From Lentisphaerota bacterium (GTDB taxonomy: Bacteria; Verrucomicrobiota; Lentisphaeria; Oligosphaerales; JABHEG01): a stretch of DNA of 64,000 bases. The translations under genes were made by a program, and so were the position numbers. The DNA lies in contig JABHEG010000270.1 in assembly GCA_018676675.1 (NCBI GenBank), positions 28,513 to 92,512 of the forward strand. The letters are read 5' to 3'. Below are positions 1 through 9,616 of this stretch, one piece after another (within the stretch, counting starts at the first letter, position 1; each line of letters opens with the position of its first letter). The notes under the pieces are model-generated. The model made no database searches, was not told where the DNA came from, and was given only the letters and a program-made list of their open reading frames with translations.

Positions 1-2448
1 CCCCAGGTCTTCGTCGACGGCGAAGCGATCGCCCCGCGCTGCTTCTTCGGTACCCGCAGAGGCGGGCTGACAGCAGTCGCTAAGACGTGGCAAACGTGTT
101 CGTTCGAGTTCGTGCCTGACCGCTCAGTCGACGGCAGAGGGACGCTCCATCTCCGCTTCCCGCGACAGCCGGGACAGTTCTGGCTGCGCAAAATCCGCAT
201 CGTCGATACAGTCACAGGAAAGGACGCTCTGCCAAGGCACAGCTTCGAGGATCCCGCCGGATTCGGCAATCTCTGGAGTGTGTGGCCACCGGGTGACGCC
301 AACACCGTGGGAACCGTGAGACTCCAGGGAGGGGAACTCCGCGTTACCGTTCAAGCCCCAACCGCGGGGGGATGGCCTGACTTTCATCTTCACACCGATA
401 TCTCCCTGACCTTCGCGAAGGGGAACCGCTACCGGTGTGAGTTCGAGGCCAAGTCCAATGACGCCACAGAGATTGTGCCTGCTGTCTTCTGCGTCGAGGG
501 CGGAACGTGGCTGACGATCGGGGCCCCACCAGGACCATTCCTGCCCCAGATTGCCCTCGCACGAAACGCCGGGATACGCCTCATCTCGACCAGTATGCCC
601 GCATGCTGGCTCCCACCGGAGCAGCCGCCGAACTGGGAAGGCATCGATGCCTCCATGCGAGAAATCATCGCCGTGCACCCGCAGGCTCTGATCATTCCCC
701 GAGTCTCTGCCAACACCCCGACCTGGTGGCTCGAGCGACACCCCGAAGCGCGAATGATGTTCGAGGGAAACAAGCCCGGTCGATTTGCCACCGTGTCCAG
801 CCGCAAGTACCGCCGCGACGTGGTGGCACATTTCGGAAAGCTCTGTCGACACTTACTCGAGACCTTCCCGGAACACGTTGCCGGAATTCACCCGGCCGGC
901 CAGAATAGCGCCGAGTGGTTCTACGACAAGTCGTGGGGAGCTCTGATGAGCGGCTACGAACCGCCGACCCTGGCCGCTTGGCGGATGTGGCTAAGACAGC
1001 ACGGAGCTGAGGATGCGGAGACCGCGGAAATCCCCTCCCCGGAAGCTCGGCACGGAGGCCCCAGCGGCGTCCTCCTCGACCCCGCTGCCGAACAACGACT
1101 GATTCAGTTCAACCGGTTCTGGCAGAAAGAAATGGCTGACTGCGTACTGGAAGTGGCGGCCGCCTGCCGCCGTGCAACGCAGGGAAAGAAGCTGGTCGTG
1201 ATCTTCTATGGCTACCTGTTCGAGTTCCACCCCCTGCGCAATGGAGCGCCCTACAGCGGACATTACGCGTTGTCAAAGGTCCTGAAATCCCCCGACATCG
1301 ATATCCTGTGCTCACCAATCAGCTACACCGACCGGAGGTGGCAGGGCACCGCCCCCTGTATGACCGTGGCCGAGAGTGTTGCGCGGGCTGGCAAGCTCTG
1401 GCTCAACGAGGACGACACACGGACCTACCTGGCCCGAACCACGCAGTACGGCGGCGTTGCGGACCTCGCACAGACCCGGGCTGTCATGCTCCGGAATACG
1501 GCACAGGCAGCCCTGCGCGGCTTCGGAACCTGGTGGATGGACCTGCCCGGTCGCGGTTGGTTCAACGACCCCCGCATCTGGGAAGAGCACACCCGTTTGG
1601 ATGCCCTCGATGCCTCCATGCTCAGGCGTAAACGCCCCTTCCAGCCGGAGATCGCGGCAATCGTCGATGAGGAGAGCATCTGCCATCTGTCCGGAAAATC
1701 CAACGCTGCAGCTCGGCCGTTGGTCTACGACGCTCGAGCTGCTCTGGGACGTTGCGGGGCCCCGTACGGGCAGTATCTGCTGGACGATGTCACAGCGGGT
1801 CACGTCCCGGCAAAACTGCAGGTGTTCCTTACAGCCTGGGCTCTGTCCCCGAAGCAACGACGCGAACTCCGCAAAGCACGGAGACCCGGAACGACACGGA
1901 TCTGGTCCTATGCTCCCGGCTTCCTGCTTGCGGACCGTACAAGCATCGACGGCATGCGCGACGTCACTGGATTCGAGCATCGCCAAATCCAGTTGCGCAC
2001 CCCCGTCTCTCAACCGACAGAACAGGGACGTCGTCACCGTTTGACTGAGGCCTGGGGGCAAAAGACGCCGGTTGCACCGCTCTTCACCGTAACACCACGG
2101 ACGGGTGATCAGGTCTGGGCAACCTACTCAGACGGATCACCTTCCGTAATCGTGCGGCGCAGCGGCGGGGGCGCGGATGTGTTCGTTGGGACACCGGCCT
2201 GGACGAGTGAGCTCCTGCGAGCCCTTGCGGAACTCGCAGGCGTTCATCTCTACACCCGCACAGATGCCTCCGTCTGGGCCGCGGAAGGATACCTCTCGAT
2301 CCACACGATGAGTGACGGTCCACTCAAGGTGAGCATAGTCGGGACAGGAGCCGTCGCCGACGCCTTCACTGGCAGACAAGTCGGCAATGCCCCGGAGGTC
2401 CAGCTCGATGCCAAGGCAGGCGACACCGTGGTTCTGCGTCTCAAGTGA
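1..2448 (+). CDS. Glycoside hydrolase-like protein, 5' end outside window
   Basis: The frame is open from base 1, so the gene starts upstream of the window and the visible part is about 815 residues. The first codons read VDGEAIAPRCFFG, a phrase typical of secreted glycosidase-like proteins just before a TIM barrel. The centre (TSMPACWLPPEQPP, then TPTWWLERHPEA, then NSAEWFYDKSW) resembles the GH42-like beta-galactosidase trimer family, where the residues after a bound Glu or Asp shape the barrel. The C-terminal 150 residues look like a beta-sandwich. I infer a polysaccharide-related hydrolase and cannot name the substrate or the catalytic acids with certainty. It is followed after 146 bp by a DUF3795 gene. 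Confidence 0.6.
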   Translation, partial: PQVFVDGEAIAPRCFFGTRRGGLTAVAKTWQTCSFEFVPDRSVDGRGTLHLRFPRQPGQFWLRKIRIVDTVTGKDALPRHSFEDPAGFGNLWSVWPPGDANTVGTVRLQGGELRVTVQAPTAGGWPDFHLHTDISLTFAKGNRYRCEFEAKSNDATEIVPAVFCVEGGTWLTIGAPPGPFLPQIALARNAGIRLISTSMPACWLPPEQPPNWEGIDASMREIIAVHPQALIIPRVSANTPTWWLERHPEARMMFEGNKPGRFATVSSRKYRRDVVAHFGKLCRHLLETFPEHVAGIHPAGQNSAEWFYDKSWGALMSGYEPPTLAAWRMWLRQHGAEDAETAEIPSPEARHGGPSGVLLDPAAEQRLIQFNRFWQKEMADCVLEVAAACRRATQGKKLVVIFYGYLFEFHPLRNGAPYSGHYALSKVLKSPDIDILCSPISYTDRRWQGTAPCMTVAESVARAGKLWLNEDDTRTYLARTTQYGGVADLAQTRAVMLRNTAQAALRGFGTWWMDLPGRGWFNDPRIWEEHTRLDALDASMLRRKRPFQPEIAAIVDEESICHLSGKSNAAARPLVYDARAALGRCGAPYGQYLLDDVTAGHVPAKLQVFLTAWALSPKQRRELRKARRPGTTRIWSYAPGFLLADRTSIDGMRDVTGFEHRQIQLRTPVSQPTEQGRRHRLTEAWGQKTPVAPLFTVTPRTGDQVWATYSDGSPSVIVRRSGGGADVFVGTPAWTSELLRALAELAGVHLYTRTDASVWAAEGYLSIHTMSDGPLKVSIVGTGAVADAFTGRQVGNAPEVQLDAKAGDTVVLRLK

Positions 2449-2594
2449 AGCCCCGTCTTGACCATTCGGCAATGTCGGTCATGCTTAGGGCCGGCGCGGA
2501 AATAACGTCACATCTTACGGCTGGTCATTTTGATAAAAGTCATTCCCGCGCCAACCCTTAGCAGCCCTGACTCGACTCATTCAAGGAAATGCTC

Positions 2595-2909
2595 ATGCCA
2601 AACGACCTTGCCGCACGGTGCGGGATCTACTGCGGAGACTGCGACTACCGTGAGAAAATGAACTGCCCCGGCTGTTCCGCCGCGACGGGGAAAATGTTCT
2701 GGGGCAAGTGTGAAGTGGCCCTCTGCTGTATGGACAAGGGCCTCGACCACTGCGGCCTCTGCCCAGACTTCCCATGCGACACCTTGCGTGGCTTCGCCGA
2801 CGACGCAGAGCAGGGAGACGACGGACAGCGCATTCGCAACGCCAGAGCCTGGACCACCATCGGCTTCACCGCCTGGCTGGAGCAGAAGAACGAGGCGGAA
2901 GGCCAGTAA
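2595..2909 (+). CDS. DUF3795 family Cys-rich protein
   Basis: A 104-residue protein with the N-terminal phrase LAARCGIYCGDCDY and paired cysteines continuing through NCPGC, CCMDKG and CGLCPDFPC. This pattern is characteristic of the DUF3795 family, whose function is unknown; the cysteines probably bind zinc or an Fe-S cluster. Two ATG codons lie six bases apart (2589 and 2595). The second was chosen because AAGGA at 2583-2587 is at normal spacing from it and the family usually begins this way. It sits between two unrelated secreted or membrane hydrolases. Confidence 0.8.
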   Translation: MPNDLAARCGIYCGDCDYREKMNCPGCSAATGKMFWGKCEVALCCMDKGLDHCGLCPDFPCDTLRGFADDAEQGDDGQRIRNARAWTTIGFTAWLEQKNEAEGQ

Positions 2910-2949
2910 GAGCGGTTGCCTCTTGAGAAAAGCGTCCCATAGCAAGGCC

Positions 2950-5091
2950 ATGAAAGCGATCCCGGAGGGAAGTGACCGCTCCCGGGACAGGCAGGGGAGA
3001 AAGCCCCCGCGGTGTCGTGCTGTCAGGCTCGCAGGTCGGCTGATCATCCTCCTCAGTCCTTTGCCCATCCTGCTGCTTTTCGAGGTCATTCTGCGCCTTG
3101 CCGGCTCGGGGTATGACCCGGGCTTCCTTGTCCGCTCCCCCGCAGGGAAGCGCGACACCCTCATGACCAATCCTCACTTCGGGCGACGCTTCTTCGCCCG
3201 GCACATGGCCCGGGAGCCGGAGGTCCGGGCAATACGTATGCCAAAGCCCGTGGGAACGTGCAGGATTGCGGTGGTAGGGGGCTCGGCAGCGATGGGCGAC
3301 CCCGATGCATCCTATGGCTTGGCCCGAATGCTGGAACTGCTTCTCAGCGACGAACTCCCGGGCCGGGATGTCGAGGTGATCAACGCCGCGATGACCGCCA
3401 TCAACTCCCATGTCGTTCTGCCGATAGTGCGCGACTGTCTCCGTGCGGACCTCGATGCCTTGGTCGTCTACATGGGTAACAACGAGGTGATCGGACCGTT
3501 TGGTACGGCCTCACGAGAGAGCACCTTCCCCCCGCTCTGGTTGCTCAAATCCGGGGCCTGGCTCCGGCAGTTCCGAGTCGGTCAGGGACTTGCCGCTTTG
3601 GCAAGTATGTCCCGGACGCGGGCGAGCGACCCAACAGCCCTGGGCTGGCGTGGGATGGAGCACTTCCTCGACCACGAAGTCCCGTATGGCGATCCTCGGC
3701 TCGAGAACACCTACACGGGGTTCCGGCAGAACCTGACCGAGATCCTTGAACTCGCCGCAGACGCTGGCGTACCAGTCGCCCTGTGCACCGTCCCGGTCAA
3801 CCGGCGCTCCTGCGCACCGTTTTCAGGGAAACCGGAACCCACACGAAAGCTGTGGGGAAAGGCGGTCAGCGAAGGGGGGGCGGCCGAAGCGAACGGAGGC
3901 AACGCTGAAGCAGCCGAACGCTACCAGGAAGCAGTTGACCTGGATCAGGGTGCCGCGGATGGATGGTTCCTCCTGGCCCGCGCTCTGGACGCTACAGGCA
4001 AGAACGATGCGGCCATGGACTGTTATCTCTATGCCCAAGAGCAGGACCGCCTCCGCTTCCGGGCCGATGCCCGGATCAATGCCGTCATACAGGCATGCGC
4101 CGCAGATCACGTAGCGGACGGGGAACGCGTGACGTTCGTCGATGCAGAGAAGACCATCCAAGAACACGAACGAGCGGGAAAAGCGGTGTTTCTTGACCAC
4201 GTACACCTGACGTTCGCGGGGACGCAAGCCATGGCGGAGGGCGTGTGCTCCGCCATTCATCGGGGCCTGCGGACCGCGCAGCTTCCCACCCCCGGAAAAA
4301 CGTCCCAGCAACCTAAGCTGACCGATCGTCTGGCATTCACCGAATGGGATCGACTGCGGATTGAGCGAGGAATGCTCGACCGGCGCACACGCCCGCCCTT
4401 CACCCTTCAGTTGGACTGGCAGGATACGACCGCCAGGCGTGGTCGATTGGACACGCTTCTGGCGAACGCACAGGAGCTGGCCACCGCGGCGGCAGCATAT
4501 GAGACAGCCATCCGGATGGCCCCACAGGACTCCGTGCTGCGCAGGAATGCAGCACGCGTCTTGCTGGCGGCAGGAAGATGGGAGGACACATGCGACCAGT
4601 GGCGGAAGGTAGCGGAGATGCAGCCTTTCTCGCCCGAGCCCTTCCAGAACCTGGGGAATCTCTTCTCCGATGCAAACCGCCTTGCCGAGGCAGAGCACAT
4701 GTACCGACAGGCACTTGAGGTCCGCCCGGACTGCGCCGGCGCCTACAATGGCCTGGGCCAACTGGGGTTGCGCAACGGTCGTGTCGATGCGGCCAAGCTC
4801 CTGCTGAAGCAGGCCGTAGCGTGCAACCCGAGTCTTCCTGAGCCCCACAACAACCTGGCAAACGTCCACATTGCGAATGGCGATGTGAACGAGGCGTTCG
4901 CCGAATGGGGAATCGCCCTGGCCATCAGACCCGGTTACACGGCGGCTCGCTTGAACCTGGCCCGGGCCCTCTGGGGACAGGGACACACGAGTAGAGCGCT
5001 GGAACAAGTCGCCGAAGCGCTCCGCCATAGGCCCGGCTTCCCGGACGCGCAGCGCCTGCAGAACGAGATCAAGCAAAGCAACGCCCGGTAG
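2950..5091 (+). CDS. Membrane-anchored SGNH hydrolase with TPR repeats
   Basis: A protein of 713 residues. Residues 29-50 form one hydrophobic segment, probably an anchor that places the rest outside the cytoplasm. An SGNH fold follows: VVGGSAAMG carries the nucleophile Ser112, VVYMGNNEV supplies the Asn block, and FLDHVHLTFAG gives the Asp-x-x-His pair near 416-419. A TPR-like helical segment (about 313-366) is inserted inside the SGNH domain, and four or more further TPRs fill about 520-700. SGNH hydrolases of this type deacetylate or deacylate glycans; the substrate here is unknown. The ATG at 2950 was preferred to an in-frame codon 240 bases upstream because the upstream part overlaps the DUF3795 gene and lacks domain similarity. 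Confidence 0.75.
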   Translation: MKAIPEGSDRSRDRQGRKPPRCRAVRLAGRLIILLSPLPILLLFEVILRLAGSGYDPGFLVRSPAGKRDTLMTNPHFGRRFFARHMAREPEVRAIRMPKPVGTCRIAVVGGSAAMGDPDASYGLARMLELLLSDELPGRDVEVINAAMTAINSHVVLPIVRDCLRADLDALVVYMGNNEVIGPFGTASRESTFPPLWLLKSGAWLRQFRVGQGLAALASMSRTRASDPTALGWRGMEHFLDHEVPYGDPRLENTYTGFRQNLTEILELAADAGVPVALCTVPVNRRSCAPFSGKPEPTRKLWGKAVSEGGAAEANGGNAEAAERYQEAVDLDQGAADGWFLLARALDATGKNDAAMDCYLYAQEQDRLRFRADARINAVIQACAADHVADGERVTFVDAEKTIQEHERAGKAVFLDHVHLTFAGTQAMAEGVCSAIHRGLRTAQLPTPGKTSQQPKLTDRLAFTEWDRLRIERGMLDRRTRPPFTLQLDWQDTTARRGRLDTLLANAQELATAAAAYETAIRMAPQDSVLRRNAARVLLAAGRWEDTCDQWRKVAEMQPFSPEPFQNLGNLFSDANRLAEAEHMYRQALEVRPDCAGAYNGLGQLGLRNGRVDAAKLLLKQAVACNPSLPEPHNNLANVHIANGDVNEAFAEWGIALAIRPGYTAARLNLARALWGQGHTSRALEQVAEALRHRPGFPDAQRLQNEIKQSNAR

Positions 5092-5234
5092 TGAGGCAAT
5101 CCCCGCGCCCTTGCGGGAATAGGACCTGATCTGGCTCCAAAGACGTTGACGTGGCAAATTACACGACCGGCAGCGGGCACCGGCTTCGCTCCCTGTCCGC
5201 AGAGACGGGTGTCCCCTGCCAACCTTGACACAGT

Positions 5235-7265
5235 ATGAGGAAGTCCGTGACCAAACGAAGCGTTATCCTGGGGCTGCTGCTGGCGATGGTGGCCAGCGGC
5301 GTGGCGTACTTCAATGACGAGGTCATCCGTCAGGGGAAGCTCGTCTATGACCTCTTGCCGGTGATCGTCTACGGCAGCCTGGTCTTCTTCCTTCTCGTCA
5401 TCAATCCACTTCTCAAGCGTTTACGCCCAACCTGGATCTTCTCCCCCAGAGAGCTGGCCCTGATGAGCGGGCTTGTGCTGGTCGGTGGAGCGATTGCCAG
5501 TTGGGGGCTGGCTCAGGCGCTACCCACCAGCCTGATGATGCCGCATCACTACAACCGGGTCAACCCGGGTTGGGCCAGCCAAAACGTAATCGCCGACGCC
5601 CCGCCAATGCTGCTCGCCGATCCTTCCGCCAACGAGAGCGAAGCCCTGGACGGATACGTTACCGGCCTGAGCGACGGCAACGACCACATCGCGTTCAGCG
5701 ACGTGCCCTGGTACGCGTGGAAGCGCTCCCTGATCTTCTGGGTACCTGCGATCTTCGCAGCCCTGGTCATGTCTCTGGGGCTGGCCCTGATCGTGCATCG
5801 ACAATGGGCCGACCACGAGCAGCTCCCCTACCCCATACCGCAGTTCATGTGCGCGTTGCTACCCAGGGAAGGCGGCGTGCGCGGGAGCGTGTTTGGCTCG
5901 ATCTCGTTTTGGGTCGGGGGCGCTTTCGTCTTCCTGATCCACATGAATAACTACATGAACCTGTGGTGGCCGGAGGCAACGATACGAATCCCAACCCAGT
6001 TCGACTTTTCCCCCCTCAGCGGGCTCTGCCCCGTCATCTCGCGCGGTGGCGGGGCTCTGCTCTTCCGCCCCAAGGTCCTGTTCGCCGTTGTCGGTCTGGC
6101 GTACTTCATTGCGTCCGACGTTTCGTTCACGATGGCGACCGGCCCCTTCCTGTACCACCTCATCGGGGGAACGCTCCTGAGCTATGGCATTCTCCTGCGC
6201 AGAGGCAATCACCTGACCGTACAACCGTGGGGTGCGCTGTTCGCAGGCGGCTACGTCGGGTTACTCCTCATGGTCCTTTACACCGGTCGACACTACTACC
6301 TGAATGCCCTTCGGCGAGGCCTCGGGATGACGGCGAAGGAGAAGATTGAACCCCATGTGGCCTGGGCGGTCCGCGCCGTGCTGATCGCCGCCGTCCTTTT
6401 CACAGTCCAGCTGAGTCTGATCGGCGTCTCCTGGCCGTTTGCACTGGCCTATGCCGGCCTGCTCATGATGACCTACATCGTGGTCAGCCGTACGGTGGCC
6501 GAAACCGGAGCCTTCTTCATCGGCGCTCAGATTTTCCCGGGGGCAGTCGCAATGACGTTTTTCGGAGCGTCGGGAGTCGGGATTCAGACGCTGATCATCA
6601 TGTGTGTCGTGTCCAGTGTCATCATGTGTGCGCCGGGCTGGTCGCCAATGCCGTTCATCGTGCACACGCTCAAAGTGGCGGACGTCACCGGGCTCCGGCT
6701 CACCAGACTCGCGAAGTGGACCGCTGTCGCGATGGTCGCGTGCACCGTGGTAACGATCGTGGCGACCATCTACTGGCAGTACGATCAAGGCGCCCCTGCC
6801 AACAACTGGCCGGGACGACTCGCGGCCTTCCCGTTCGAAACGCTGGTGGCCACGAAGCAACGCCTTGCAGCCCAGGAGATGCTGACGGTCTCCGAACATG
6901 TCAGTGGCTGGCAACACATCACCCAGGCCCGCCCCGATGGCCCGTCGACCCTCGCGTTCTTCGTTGCGGTTGGCCTCTGCCTGCTTCTCGGCTTCCTGCG
7001 CCTGCGCTTCAACTGGTGGCCGCTGCACCCCGTCTGCTTCGTCTTCCTCGGAGGCTACCAGGCCATGGTGCTGTCGGCATCCTTCTTCCTGGGCTGGCTC
7101 ATCAAAACGGGCGTCACCAAATATGGTGGGGCCAACGTCTACCAACGCGTCAAACCACTCATGATCGGTATCATTGCCGGGGACCTGCTCGCCAAGCTCG
7201 TCCCCGTCTTCTGCGGCACCATCGCCTACTTCTGCGACAAGCCCCCGCCCACTGTGTATTTCTAG
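5235..7265 (+). CDS. DUF6785/DUF6784-type polytopic membrane protein, copy 1
   Basis: A 676-residue protein with about 14 hydrophobic segments. It begins with a membrane span running into YFNDEVIRQ and has the hallmark phrases MMPHHYNRVNPGW, IVHRQWADHEQLPYPIP, HMNNYMNLWWPEA and YQRVKPLMIGIIAGDL. These identify it with the DUF6785 (N-terminal) and DUF6784 (C-terminal) family, whose layout recalls oligopeptide-type transporters. Function is not established. Two paralogues lie at 28748 and 31302 on the other strand. All three sit beside secreted carbohydrate-active proteins, so import of a degradation product is a reasonable inference. No strong ribosome-binding site is visible before the ATG. 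Confidence 0.8.
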   Translation: MRKSVTKRSVILGLLLAMVASGVAYFNDEVIRQGKLVYDLLPVIVYGSLVFFLLVINPLLKRLRPTWIFSPRELALMSGLVLVGGAIASWGLAQALPTSLMMPHHYNRVNPGWASQNVIADAPPMLLADPSANESEALDGYVTGLSDGNDHIAFSDVPWYAWKRSLIFWVPAIFAALVMSLGLALIVHRQWADHEQLPYPIPQFMCALLPREGGVRGSVFGSISFWVGGAFVFLIHMNNYMNLWWPEATIRIPTQFDFSPLSGLCPVISRGGGALLFRPKVLFAVVGLAYFIASDVSFTMATGPFLYHLIGGTLLSYGILLRRGNHLTVQPWGALFAGGYVGLLLMVLYTGRHYYLNALRRGLGMTAKEKIEPHVAWAVRAVLIAAVLFTVQLSLIGVSWPFALAYAGLLMMTYIVVSRTVAETGAFFIGAQIFPGAVAMTFFGASGVGIQTLIIMCVVSSVIMCAPGWSPMPFIVHTLKVADVTGLRLTRLAKWTAVAMVACTVVTIVATIYWQYDQGAPANNWPGRLAAFPFETLVATKQRLAAQEMLTVSEHVSGWQHITQARPDGPSTLAFFVAVGLCLLLGFLRLRFNWWPLHPVCFVFLGGYQAMVLSASFFLGWLIKTGVTKYGGANVYQRVKPLMIGIIAGDLLAKLVPVFCGTIAYFCDKPPPTVYF

Positions 7266-7445
7266 AAGCGTAACGAGCATGGAGCCATTCTGGTCTCGTA
7301 TGACAGTCACTTCGAACGCATCTCAGGGCTTCGACGGTGGCGATTCTGACCCGTCTGGACACTGGCGATCTATACATGGACTCATTGGCGTCTGGCCCTC
7401 AGCAAGACACCCGACCGGCAGGACCAACCGAAGGAGACGACTGAC

Positions 7446-9314
7446 ATGCAATACCATGGTCTTCTGACTCTGATTGCGATCATCATTCTGGGGGCAGGAC
7501 CTTCCCGGGCGGCGATGGAACTCATGCTGCAGGACGGCTTCGAGCTGAAAAGGGCAGCGCCTTGGAAGTCTACGTGGGGCAAGGCAGGCCCCAGCACGGA
7601 ACGCGCACACTCCGGCAAGACCGCGGTGAAGGAAACGCTTGAGGACAAACATGGCCTGTCGGTGTGGTACCTGGACTTCGACGCCGTTCCGGGGGCTGTT
7701 TACACGGCCTCGGCCTGGGTCTATGTTCCGAGCCAACAGAAAGCGCCTGTGACCCCGACGCTGGCGTTTGCGAAGACGAACTGGAACCGGCTGACAGCCC
7801 TGACCAGCCCCGTGACGGACGAGTGGGTGCGCCTGGAGGTCACCCACAAGAACGTCTCTGAGCCACAACTGCGCTTGGTACTCTACCAGCAAGGCCAGCG
7901 AGGCGGTGCTGGCGGCTGCGTCTTGTATTGGGATGATGTGACCATGGAACGTGACCTTCCGGAGATTGACGTGAATGCAGGAATCCGCATCAACCCCCAC
8001 GTTCGCGAGGGTCTCGATGTCGTGCCCATCGGGGACATGAAGCTCAAGATCATGCCCGGGGTGATTGATATCGACGGAACGCGGGTCTCCATAAAGGAAG
8101 AAGTAGTGTTGAAGATTCGCCCTCCCCGCACGGTCAACATTGTCGATGAGCCGCACAAGCTGACCGATGTACTCCCGCAACGGTACGGACAGGGCACTCC
8201 CCTCCTCCACTGTCGGTCCCACCGCATCACTGTTGCCGATACGCTTGACCCGGACTCCCTCGTGGTGAAAACCGGCAAGGGCCCGGAGGCGGAGCGCTAC
8301 GAGGAAGGGACAGACTGGCGGGCAGATAAGCAGTGGGCCCAGCTTGGGCGACTGCCGGACGGCAGGATCGCCGCCGATACAACCGTCTACGTCGACTACA
8401 CCTTCGGACTGATGCGGATCGACACCATCGCGGTCCGGTCTGATGGCCAGGTGATCGTGCGCGAAGGCAACGAACACCGCATGGTGCCGGAGCCACCAGC
8501 CATCGACATGCTTACACGGGGCCTCTGCAACATTTTCCTGCCCTATCACTGCGGCGAACTCACTGACGAACACATCTACCCCCTGGGACCGGCATTCCCG
8601 GAGCCCAGTCAGGCCGAGTGTGCAGCCAGAGCCGCCCTCATTCCTGGAACACGAAGGAAACTCACGGCAGGAGACCCCCTCACGGTGCTGTTCTGGGGAG
8701 ACTCAGTGACCTGTGGAGGAGATTCCTCCTCCCCGGAGACCGCTTTCCCGCTCGGGTTCACGAACTGGCTCAGATGCAGGTATCCCCAGACACCGATCAC
8801 CTACGTGAACGCCGGAACAGGGGGCTGGAACTCGAACTCCAAGCTCCCGCTTTTCCAAGAGGAAGTGATCGACAAGAAGCCCAATCTGGTGGTGATCGAG
8901 TTCGTCAATGACATGGGTCTCGACCGGAAAACGGTCTTCAAGAACTACACGGAAGCCATCGGTCGGATCCGCAAGATCGGCGGCGAAGTGATCGTGCTGA
9001 CTCCGCATTTCACCCGTCCAGACTGGATGGGCGGCGGGACCAACATGCGCACGAAGGAGATTCGCAAAGCAGTCACATATCTGCGCGAGTTCTGTGCTGA
9101 GAACAAGGTCGGTCTGGCGGACGCCTGCCGCCGTTGGGAACACCTGTGGGTCGAGGGCATCCCCTACCTCACACTGCTCTTCAACGCCATCAATCATCCC
9201 GACGACCGCGGCCACAAGCTCTTCATCGACGAGCTCAAGACCTTCTTTCGCGGAGCAGACCCTATCCCCGCAGCCGAAGCACGCGAATTCAATATGCCGG
9301 ACAAGAAACCGTAG
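7446..9314 (+). CDS. Secreted SGNH/GDSL hydrolase with N-terminal beta-sandwich
   Basis: A 622-residue exported protein: residues 1-22 are a signal peptide (hydrophobic run then GPSRAA). Residues 25-180 look like a carbohydrate-binding beta-sandwich ending in LYWDDVTM, a phrase common in CBM4/9-like modules. Residues 180-400 are a beta-rich linker domain. The SGNH domain starts at about 412: FWGDSVTCGG (nucleophile Ser420), VNAGTGGWNS (Gly block), VIEFVNDMG (Asn block) and INHPDDRGH (Asp-His). All catalytic blocks are present, so an active esterase is expected. AAGGAGA at 7431-7437 gives a clear ribosome-binding site. It lies directly downstream of the DUF6785-type gene. Confidence 0.82.
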   Translation: MQYHGLLTLIAIIILGAGPSRAAMELMLQDGFELKRAAPWKSTWGKAGPSTERAHSGKTAVKETLEDKHGLSVWYLDFDAVPGAVYTASAWVYVPSQQKAPVTPTLAFAKTNWNRLTALTSPVTDEWVRLEVTHKNVSEPQLRLVLYQQGQRGGAGGCVLYWDDVTMERDLPEIDVNAGIRINPHVREGLDVVPIGDMKLKIMPGVIDIDGTRVSIKEEVVLKIRPPRTVNIVDEPHKLTDVLPQRYGQGTPLLHCRSHRITVADTLDPDSLVVKTGKGPEAERYEEGTDWRADKQWAQLGRLPDGRIAADTTVYVDYTFGLMRIDTIAVRSDGQVIVREGNEHRMVPEPPAIDMLTRGLCNIFLPYHCGELTDEHIYPLGPAFPEPSQAECAARAALIPGTRRKLTAGDPLTVLFWGDSVTCGGDSSSPETAFPLGFTNWLRCRYPQTPITYVNAGTGGWNSNSKLPLFQEEVIDKKPNLVVIEFVNDMGLDRKTVFKNYTEAIGRIRKIGGEVIVLTPHFTRPDWMGGGTNMRTKEIRKAVTYLREFCAENKVGLADACRRWEHLWVEGIPYLTLLFNAINHPDDRGHKLFIDELKTFFRGADPIPAAEAREFNMPDKKP

Positions 9315-9469
9315 AACCGGCGTAAGCGGACCTGTCCGTTGCCATGGAGGCGTTCTTGTCCGGCCGAGCCGCGCACAGCATGAGCGGGCATCTCCCCAGG
9401 CTCGGGAACACCCCTCCCGTTGGTCAGGGCTCTGCCGGAGCTGGGACAGGAAATCGTGGCGAGCCGGAC

Positions 9470-9565
9470 GGGGTCAGGCCCAGGGCTTCTGACAGTTGGC
9501 GGGCAGGGATCCCCACAGCGGCCAGGAACGACAGACGCCAAGTGTCAAAGTACGGACCTGACCCC
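9470..9565. repeat. GGGGTCAGG-ended palindromic element, copy A
   Basis: The gap 9315-9616 holds no gene. It contains GGGGTCAGG at 9470-9478 and its exact complement CCTGACCCC at 9557-9565. Inside, GACAGTTGGCG (9491-9501) is mirrored by CGCCAAGTGTC (9536-9546) with one mismatch. The whole is a 96 bp imperfect palindrome. Its outer bases match the element at 18243-18334, so this is a family of small inverted-repeat elements, possibly mobilised by a Y1/RAYT-type transposase (inference). Confidence 0.7.
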
Positions 9566-9616
9566 AAGACGGCGGAGGGGCAAGGACCGAGAACGTAGCC
9601 ACAGGAGTTGACCAAA

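Noticed and set aside
5102..5120. Possible terminator CCCCGC...GCGGG after the SGNH-TPR gene
   Set aside because: Stem is only 5-6 bases and is not followed by a T run, so it cannot be separated from chance.
3823..5157. 444-codon open frame antisense to the SGNH-TPR gene
   Set aside because: Lies wholly against a clearly coding gene, has no family similarity or ribosome-binding site, and its amino-acid content is typical of a high-GC shadow frame.
6261..7310. 349-codon open frame antisense to DUF6785 copy 1
   Set aside because: Low-complexity Glu/Asp/Arg content from GC-rich antisense; no supporting features.
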